A stretch of 64,000 nucleotides of DNA, taken from the NCBI RefSeq assembly GCF_003952365.1, contig NZ_CP034443.1, positions 5,077,001 to 5,141,000 of the forward strand, read 5' to 3'. Under the pieces are notes generated by a model, which saw only the letters and a list, made by a program, of their open reading frames with translations, did not search any database and had not been told where the DNA came from. How positions within the stretch are numbered: position 1 is the stretch's first letter; each line of letters begins with the position of its first letter. The position numbers were made by a program, and so were the translations under genes. The DNA is from Mesorhizobium sp. M9A.F.Ca.ET.002.03.1.2. GTDB taxonomy: Bacteria; Pseudomonadota; Alphaproteobacteria; Rhizobiales; Rhizobiaceae. Of the stretch, positions 58,986-64,000 are shown in pieces.

Positions 58986-59279
58986 ATGACTATTCGATTT
59001 GCTCTCTGTCCGATCGGCTGCGCGCTTGCCATGGCTGCGGCAACGCCGGCTCTTGGCGACCCGCACTGCCTGGCCAACGGAAAATCGTTCCCGATCGGTC
59101 AGGTCGCCTGCCTGAGGCTTTCCGGCAAAAGCCACCTCGCCCGCTGCGACATGGTGCTCAACAACACGTCGTGGGCGAAGGTAGACGACGAGTGCCAGGG
59201 AACCAAGCCGGCGCCACGCACCACGCCAATCTCGACACCGGCGCCAAGCCCGGTTCCGGACGGGCCGACCGAGAATTGA
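58986..59279 (+). CDS. small exported cysteine-containing protein
   Basis: A 97-residue precursor with a signal peptide (residues 1-24, ATPALG-DP). The mature part has four cysteines (HCLANG, VACLRL, ARCDMV, ECQGT), allowing two disulphides, then a Pro/Thr-rich tail. I do not recognise the family. ATG 58968 is an alternative adding six residues. It lies convergent with exoR. Confidence 0.7.
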   Translation: MTIRFALCPIGCALAMAAATPALGDPHCLANGKSFPIGQVACLRLSGKSHLARCDMVLNNTSWAKVDDECQGTKPAPRTTPISTPAPSPVPDGPTEN

Positions 59280-59361
59280 TCTCTGAGCAGCCGACGCAAC
59301 GCTTCGAAACGGAATTCGCCACTCAAAGAGTTCGGATAGTCTTGTCCCCAGCGAGCAGCAC

Positions 59362-60201
59362 CTACTGGTCGCCGCCGCCACCTTTGGTGAGGATGTCACC
59401 GGCCAGCGAAATCGCGGTGCGGCGGTCGGCCTCGCCGGCCGCGGCAAACGCCTCTTCCTGCATGCCGCGTATCCACGGCCGGTCGGCGGGTGAGGCCCGC
59501 TCAAGTGCCGCGGTCATCATCGCCAGCCCCCGAACGATCTTGCCGCTCTGGAAGAGCAGGTTGCCGAGCGTCGCTTGCGCACCGGCATGGCCCTTTTCCG
59601 CGGCGAGCTGGAACCAGCGCCCGGCCTGCTTGATGCTGGCCTTGACGCCGCCCTTGCCACTCAGGAACATCTGGCCCATCTCGAACTGGGCGTTCGGATT
59701 GCGGTAGTTGGCGGCGGCGCGCATGTAATATTCCTGGGCCGCCACTTCGTCCTCTGTGATGGGGCTGCCGGGGATGCCCTTCCTCAGATAGTCGCCGAGC
59801 GCCACGAGCGCGTCCGATACATAGCTCTCTTCCGGCGAACCGGGCTCGACGTCCTGGTCGACGATCTCGCTGAAGAACTTGAACGCCGCGTAATCGTCGC
59901 GCTCCACGCCGTCACCCTCGGCATACATGCGCGCAAGCTTCCAGGTGGCGCCGATCTGGCCGTTTTCGGCCGCGTATTTATAGGCCTCCGCGGCCTGCTC
60001 CTTGCGGCCGTTCTTGTAGGCGGAGAAACCGAACTGGAACACCGCCCACGGGCTGGACTGCGGCTTCACGCCGGTCTTATCGTCGAACACCTTGTCGTCG
60101 AAGGCCATGGCCTGGCCTACGGCGCCCAAGGTCGCGCCAAAAGTGGCGATCGCGACCAGTGCCGAAAAGACAGACGACCTCAGCAACTCAGATATCCGCA
60201 T
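59362..60201 (-). CDS. exoR: ExoR, periplasmic regulator of exopolysaccharide and motility
   Basis: ExoR inhibits the ExoS sensor kinase of the ExoS/ChvI system in Sinorhizobium and relatives; its proteolysis at low pH or in the host releases succinoglycan synthesis and alters motility. The 279-residue product has a signal peptide (residues 1-34, GQAMA-FD) and Sel1/TPR-like helical repeats (about 60-250: [25 protein letters not shown] in two parts, [41 protein letters not shown]). These match ExoR as I know it, including the C-terminal [15 protein letters not shown]. The start ATG 60201 overlaps the ilvD 3' end by 14 bases; a GTG at 60222 is possible. Confidence 0.87.
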   Translation of the reverse strand: MRISELLRSSVFSALVAIATFGATLGAVGQAMAFDDKVFDDKTGVKPQSSPWAVFQFGFSAYKNGRKEQAAEAYKYAAENGQIGATWKLARMYAEGDGVERDDYAAFKFFSEIVDQDVEPGSPEESYVSDALVALGDYLRKGIPGSPITEDEVAAQEYYMRAAANYRNPNAQFEMGQMFLSGKGGVKASIKQAGRWFQLAAEKGHAGAQATLGNLLFQSGKIVRGLAMMTAALERASPADRPWIRGMQEEAFAAAGEADRRTAISLAGDILTKGGGGDQ

Positions 60202-61912
60202 AACAGTGTGTTTCTTTCGCACCGCCGGGATGGGTGACCGCGCCGTCGCGCGCAGACCCTACCGTTTGCGCATATTTCCAGATCGCGCCCGACTGATAGT
60301 CGGTTGCGCGCGCCTTCCATGCCTTTGCCCGCGCCGCCAGTTCGGTGTCGGACAGATCAACCTCGATCGTGCCGTTCACCGCGTCGATCGAGATCACATC
60401 GCCATTCTTCACCAACCCGATCGGACCGCCGACGGCGGCTTCCGGCCCGACATGGCCGATGCAGAAACCGCGTGTCGCGCCCGAAAAACGTCCGTCGGTG
60501 ATGAGAGCCACCTTGCCGCCCATGCCCTGGCCATAGAGAGCCGCCGTCGTCGAAAGCATTTCCCGCATGCCCGGACCGCCGCGCGGCCCCTCATAGCGGA
60601 TGACGAGGACCTCGCCCTCCCTGTAGCTGCGATCCGTAACCGCCTCGAAACATTCCTCTTCCGAATCGAAGCAGCGTGCCGGACCCGAGAATTTCAGCTC
60701 CGACATGCCCGCGACCTTCACGATCGCGCCTTCGGGGGCAAGGTTTCCCTTCAAACCCACGACGCCACCCGTTTGGGTGATTGGTCGGTTGGCGGGACGG
60801 ACCACATCCTGGCTATCATTCCAGGCTACGTGCTCCATATTTTCGGCTAAAGTGCGGCCGGTCACCGTCAGGCAGTCGCCATGCAGATAGCCATGGTCGA
60901 GCAACGTCTTCATCAAAAGCGGAATGCCACCGGCCTCGAACATGTCCTTGGCGACATATTTGCCGCCCGGCTTCAGGTCGGCGATATAGGGCGTCTTCTC
61001 GAAGATCCTGGCCACGTCGAAGAGGTCGAACTTTATTCCGGCTTCATGCGCGATCGCCGGCAAATGCAGCGCCGCGTTGGTCGAACCGCCGGTGGCCGAA
61101 ACCACGGTCGCGGCATTCTCCAGCGCCTTTAGCGTGACGATGTCGCGCGGGCGGATATTCTTTGCGATCAGCTCCATGATCTTTTCGCCCGAGGCGAAAT
61201 TGAAGCGGTCGCGCATCTCGTAAGGCGCCGGCGCCCCGCAGGAATAGGGCAGCGCCAGGCCGATGGCCTCGGCGACCGTGGCCATGGTGTTGGCGGTGAA
61301 CTGGGCGCCGCAAGAGCCGGCCGACGGACAGGCGGCTTGTTCGATTTCAAGAAGTTCGGCGTCATCGATCGTGCCGACCGAGTGCTGGCCGACGGCCTCG
61401 AACACGTCCTGCACGGTGATCTGCCGGCCTTTGTAGGAACCGGGCAGGATCGAGCCGCCATAGATGAAGATAGACGGCACGTTGAGCCGCACCATGGCCA
61501 TCATCATGCCGGGCAGCGACTTGTCGCAACCGGCAAGGCCGACCAGTGCATCGTAGCAATGGCCGCGCATGGTGAGTTCGACCGAATCGGCAATGACCTC
61601 GCGCGACACCAGCGACGATTTCATGCCCTGATGGCCCATGGCGATGCCGTCGGTGACGGTGATGGTGCAGAATTCGCGCGGCGTGCCGTTAGCCGCGGCG
61701 ACGCCCTTCTTGACCACCTGCGCCTGGCGCATGAGCGAGATGTTGCAGGGCGCCGCCTCGTTCCAGCAGCTCGCGACACCGACCAGCGGCTGCGCGATCT
61801 CGGCCGCCGACAATCCCATCGCATAGAGATAGGAGCGGTGCGGCGCGCGCGCCGGGCCGACGGTCACATAGCGGCTGGGCAGTTTGGCCTTGGAGATGAC
61901 TCTGGCGTCCAT
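60188..61912 (-). CDS. ilvD: dihydroxy-acid dehydratase, IlvD/Edd family
   Basis: Dehydrates 2,3-dihydroxy acids to 2-keto acids in valine and isoleucine synthesis. The 574-residue product has the family signatures [29 protein letters not shown] and [11 protein letters not shown], with the cluster-ligand cysteines Cys in [16 protein letters not shown] and GSCGAQF. ATG 61912 follows GAGGAAGAG closely and is the family start. IlvD is usually a housekeeping gene; the related group with similar length includes sugar-acid dehydratases, so a role in sugar-acid metabolism is possible. Confidence 0.9.
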   Translation of the reverse strand: MDARVISKAKLPSRYVTVGPARAPHRSYLYAMGLSAAEIAQPLVGVASCWNEAAPCNISLMRQAQVVKKGVAAANGTPREFCTITVTDGIAMGHQGMKSSLVSREVIADSVELTMRGHCYDALVGLAGCDKSLPGMMMAMVRLNVPSIFIYGGSILPGSYKGRQITVQDVFEAVGQHSVGTIDDAELLEIEQAACPSAGSCGAQFTANTMATVAEAIGLALPYSCGAPAPYEMRDRFNFASGEKIMELIAKNIRPRDIVTLKALENAATVVSATGGSTNAALHLPAIAHEAGIKFDLFDVARIFEKTPYIADLKPGGKYVAKDMFEAGGIPLLMKTLLDHGYLHGDCLTVTGRTLAENMEHVAWNDSQDVVRPANRPITQTGGVVGLKGNLAPEGAIVKVAGMSELKFSGPARCFDSEEECFEAVTDRSYREGEVLVIRYEGPRGGPGMREMLSTTAALYGQGMGGKVALITDGRFSGATRGFCIGHVGPEAAVGGPIGLVKNGDVISIDAVNGTIEVDLSDTELAARAKAWKARATDYQSGAIWKYAQTVGSARDGAVTHPGGAKETHCYADI

Positions 61913-62138
61913 ACTCTTCCTCGCCGCGGGCGATGCGGCCTGCCCCATTGCCGGGCCTTTTGGCACGTGTTCTGAGACAAATTCGAGGTGCGCCGGGTTT
62001 ATGGCGGGAAATAGGCAATGTCCCCTGCTGCCCTCGCGGCGCGAGCGTTGCTCGCAAACTGTTGCCAAAACGTCACGATCGCAGGAGGCAAGGGGCGGTG
62101 TATTTGCAACGCCAGACGGATGCCGGGAAAGCCGCTCA

Positions 62139-62173
62139 AACAAAAAGGCCGCGCATTGCCCGGCCTTTTTGTT
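62139..62173. terminator. bidirectional terminator between ilvD and the FadL-type gene
   Basis: Arms AACAAAAAGGCC (62139-62150) and GGCCTTTTTGTT (62162-62173) form a 12-bp stem with an 11-base loop; both strands have a T-run. It follows the stop of the FadL-type gene by 15 bases. Confidence 0.85.
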
Positions 62174-62188
62174 ATTGAAAACCTATAC

Positions 62189-63424
62189 TTAGAACTTGAT
62201 CTTGACCGAAGCCGAGCCAGCAAGGAGCAGATCGTCGCCGTATGTGTAGGTAATGGCATTTGCCGTGTCGCCAGCACCGGTGAAGGTCGACGATCCGCTG
62301 GTCAGCACGCCGATCGAGCCACCAAGTCTGACCTCGATCTTTTCGTTCGGCGAATAGGAGATGCCGCTGGCCACGGACCAGGTGTCCGACTGATAGCCGG
62401 AAGTCGTCGAGGTTCCACGATCCCAGGTCAGCGAAACCGCGCCCGACAATTGGTCGGTGAACTTGTGAGCTATACCGCCCGAAATCGTCCAGCCGTCGCG
62501 ATAGAGTAGGTCGAAAGAAGTGGCAGAGTCTGGTGAACCAGGTATGCCACCGGTTACCGGACTACGGACTCCTTTGATTGGAATGATACCAAGATTGCTC
62601 CACTGCTGCCAACGAACCGAGCCGAAGGCCAACCAGCCAGGAGCTATACCGCTCTGCAGCTTGAATTCCACGGCCTGGGGAATCTCGGCGGATGCGGAGA
62701 CAGGGAAGACTCCTGTAGAGCCTGGAACCAGATCCGCCGGAGGGGCGCCCCTGAAACCGGTCGTGTCGACGGTTCCCGACAGTCCGTCATATTTGTAGCT
62801 CGAATAGTACATCAAGCTTGCGCGCAAGGCGATCTCGGGAATTTCATAGGCGGCGCCCGCGCGCCAACCCCATGCCTCATCGGAAAGCTTGAATTTGCCG
62901 AGGCCGGTATTGCCGAAGGCCAGCAGCGTCTGGCGGGACAGAAACGCTTCGACCTCCTGGTAGGAGACGCCGCCGATGAACCGGATGGCGCCCTTGCCGA
63001 CATTTATCTTGTAGGAACAGGTAAGGCCGAAATCATTTGTTTTGACATAGTATTTGACCGCCGTTGGCGAATAGGCGTTGTTCATGCCGAAGTCTGCCTC
63101 CGCACCATACGGTTCCGTATAGGTCGCAAGACAATCCACTGGTTCAAAGATGTTGGCCTTGAAACCGATGCGGGGTACCGCATAGTCGCCCTCAACATCC
63201 ACTTTCGACGTCGACATTCCCGAGCCATCCAAGCGCTGCACATTCTTCAGTGTGCGCTGTGGCGAAACATAGGTGACGCCGGCATCGAACGAATATGGCG
63301 CGGCATCGAACAACTGGTCGATGTTGACACCGCCCCGGTCGAAGCCGCCCGCGTTCGCAACGCCGAAAATGGATAGCGAAAAGCACCCTGCCCCCAGCAG
63401 CGCTTTCAGACGCAAATTACTCAT
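62189..63424 (-). CDS. FadL/OmpP1-type outer-membrane protein
   Basis: A 411-residue beta-barrel of the FadL/TodX family, which admits long-chain fatty acids or aromatic hydrocarbons. The signal peptide is residues 1-25 (GVANA-GG). The start of the mature part is the N-terminal hatch region (GGFDRGGVNIDQLFDAAPYS). Strands with alternating aromatic residues run to the terminal Phe (SASVKIKF), the C-terminal phenylalanine signal for BamA. A ribosome site GGGAGGGA lies upstream of ATG 63424. Two cysteines (in VDCLATY and LTCSYK) may pair. The upstream palindrome at 63499-63512 matches the sites beside the TetR gene. Substrate unknown. Confidence 0.88.
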   Translation of the reverse strand: MSNLRLKALLGAGCFSLSIFGVANAGGFDRGGVNIDQLFDAAPYSFDAGVTYVSPQRTLKNVQRLDGSGMSTSKVDVEGDYAVPRIGFKANIFEPVDCLATYTEPYGAEADFGMNNAYSPTAVKYYVKTNDFGLTCSYKINVGKGAIRFIGGVSYQEVEAFLSRQTLLAFGNTGLGKFKLSDEAWGWRAGAAYEIPEIALRASLMYYSSYKYDGLSGTVDTTGFRGAPPADLVPGSTGVFPVSASAEIPQAVEFKLQSGIAPGWLAFGSVRWQQWSNLGIIPIKGVRSPVTGGIPGSPDSATSFDLLYRDGWTISGGIAHKFTDQLSGAVSLTWDRGTSTTSGYQSDTWSVASGISYSPNEKIEVRLGGSIGVLTSGSSTFTGAGDTANAITYTYGDDLLLAGSASVKIKF

Positions 63425-63498
63425 GAATGTCCCTCCCGAATACGAATGGACCAAGCTAGAACCAATTCAGGTTAACGTCGCAACAACGAATTCTCGAT

Positions 63499-63512
63499 GC
63501 GTACACGTACGC
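63499..63512. promoter_or_regulatory. operator-like palindrome 3 (GCGTACACGTACGC)
   Basis: Arms GCGTAC and GTACGC with a 2-base spacer, about 75 bases before the FadL-type gene start. Shares CGTAC-N2-GTACG with 29024-29039 and 29085-29096. Confidence 0.6.
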
Positions 63513-63651
63513 CTTCGCCGATCGTATTCTGGGCAAAGTGACAGCTTTCATGACAAGGCCAGAAAATGGCCCATTAGGATGCAAATCGACGAAAAAATCC
63601 GGAAAACCAGCATAGAACGACGCAAAAACGGCCCGTTTTGCGAGGATCAGG

Positions 63652-63679
63652 CCCATTGTTACATTATGGCAACAATGGG
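63652..63679. promoter_or_regulatory. inverted repeat in the FadL-type upstream region
   Basis: Arms CCCATTGTT (63652-63660) and AACAATGGG (63671-63679) with a 10-base spacer. It could be an operator or the remains of a hairpin. The rest of the 390-base gap (63425-63814) holds no gene. Confidence 0.45.
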
Positions 63680-63761
63680 GCCAAAACATTCCGTTTACGT
63701 CAAGATTTACGCTGCGGAATGCCTATTTTCGTGGCAGGAAGCCCGTCCAAAACACGAATCC

Positions 63762-63803
63762 AGAGCATCGTAGAATCGGGTTTTGGGACAATCCGATGCT
63801 TGG
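63762..63803. repeat. intergenic palindromic repeat, copy C
   Basis: Arms AGCATCG (63764-63770) and CGATGCT (63794-63800) around TTTTGGGACAA, the complement of the TTGTCCCAAAA core in copy A. It lies 12 bases past the valS stop and may end that transcript. Confidence 0.6.
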
Positions 63804-63814
63804 ACGAAAATAGC

Positions 63815-64000
63815 TCAACCGGCTTCGCGCACCCGCGTCAACGCCACTGAAAGTTTCTCCTGCGCCTCGCGGTACTCACCGAGTTTTTCGCGCTCGGCTT
63901 CCACGACGTCTTCCGGCGCGTTGGCGACGAATTTCTCGTTGGACAGCTTCTTGTGCAGCCGGGCGATCTCCTCGGTCACCTTGACCAGTTCCTTCTGCAG
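63815..64000 (-). CDS. valS: valyl-tRNA synthetase, C-terminal end (partial)
   Basis: The minus strand encodes the last 61 residues before a TGA at 63817-63815. The sequence (for example [20 protein letters not shown], then [20 protein letters not shown]) is the C-terminal coiled-coil arm of ValRS, which contacts tRNA. The rest of the gene lies beyond the right edge. Confidence 0.93.
   Translation of the reverse strand: MQKELVKVTEEIARLHKKLSNEKFVANAPEDVVEAEREKLGEYREAQEKLSVALTRVREAG

Overview
The window looks like a stretch of chromosome from an alphaproteobacterium of the Rhizobiales, most probably Mesorhizobium or a close relative. This is inferred from gene content and order (ExoR-type regulator, heterotetrameric sarcosine oxidase, NDUFA12, DUF2155, BTLCP and PilZ proteins), from the high GC content, and from intergenic palindromes of the type common in Mesorhizobium. 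No species name can be proved from the sequence alone. I saw no rRNA, tRNA, CRISPR array, insertion sequence or prophage.

Layout. 1-5370: ribosome-assembly GTPase RsgA, glutaminase with an aminotransferase, and a secreted M48 protease. 5443-10925: a conserved block with a DsbA-like thioredoxin, aroQ-accB-accC-aat, an NTF2-like protein, a DUF2155 protein with a nine-residue repeat, and NDUFA12. 11176-16573: panBC, an ArnT-like glycosyltransferase, a GNAT enzyme and gatB. 16759-22000: small regulatory or envelope proteins (DUF6455, CBS, rhomboid, PAS, two-domain PilZ, BTLCP, HXXEE). 22201-26486: an RND efflux pair. 26797-29370: SDR, MaoC hydratase, a TetR regulator and a small exported protein preceded by two perfect CGTAC-AT-GTACG palindromes. 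29739-35278: the sarcosine oxidase operon soxB-orf-soxD-soxA/G, which carries an alpha-gamma fusion and an extra uncharacterised reading frame. 35460-40499: a more accessory stretch (HEAT-like protein, SDR, Asp/Glu racemase-like protein, ankyrin protein, gamma-carbonic anhydrase, two membrane proteins). 41089-50404: a dense minus-strand housekeeping series, nlpD-like, pcm, surE, serS, tatC, tatB, tatA, scpB, scpA, nagZ. 50535-57263: a 1196-residue acidic SPOR protein, argS and dgt. 57337-64000: erpA, a VOC protein and xthA, then exoR, ilvD, a FadL-type outer-membrane protein and the 3' end of valS.

How the genes work together. Many are essential and grouped by function: the start of fatty-acid synthesis (accBC), pantothenate (panBC), Tat export (tatABC), chromosome condensation (scpAB), septal wall remodelling (NlpD-like, NagZ, SPOR) and aminoacyl-tRNA supply (serS, argS, valS, gatB). 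The sox operon demethylates sarcosine to glycine and passes the one-carbon unit to tetrahydrofolate. ExoR is the periplasmic brake of the ExoS/ChvI circuit in rhizobia.

Most notable: (i) the soxA-soxG fusion, whose junction is a six-G run next to what would otherwise be a TAATG stop/start overlap; (ii) an unassigned protein coupled between soxB and soxD; (iii) three CGTAC-N2-GTACG palindromes shared by the TetR-adjacent exported protein and the distant FadL-type gene, with a related site inside the tetR promoter, suggesting a small lipid-related regulon; (iv) a threefold repetition of the last codons plus stop of the nlpD-like gene.
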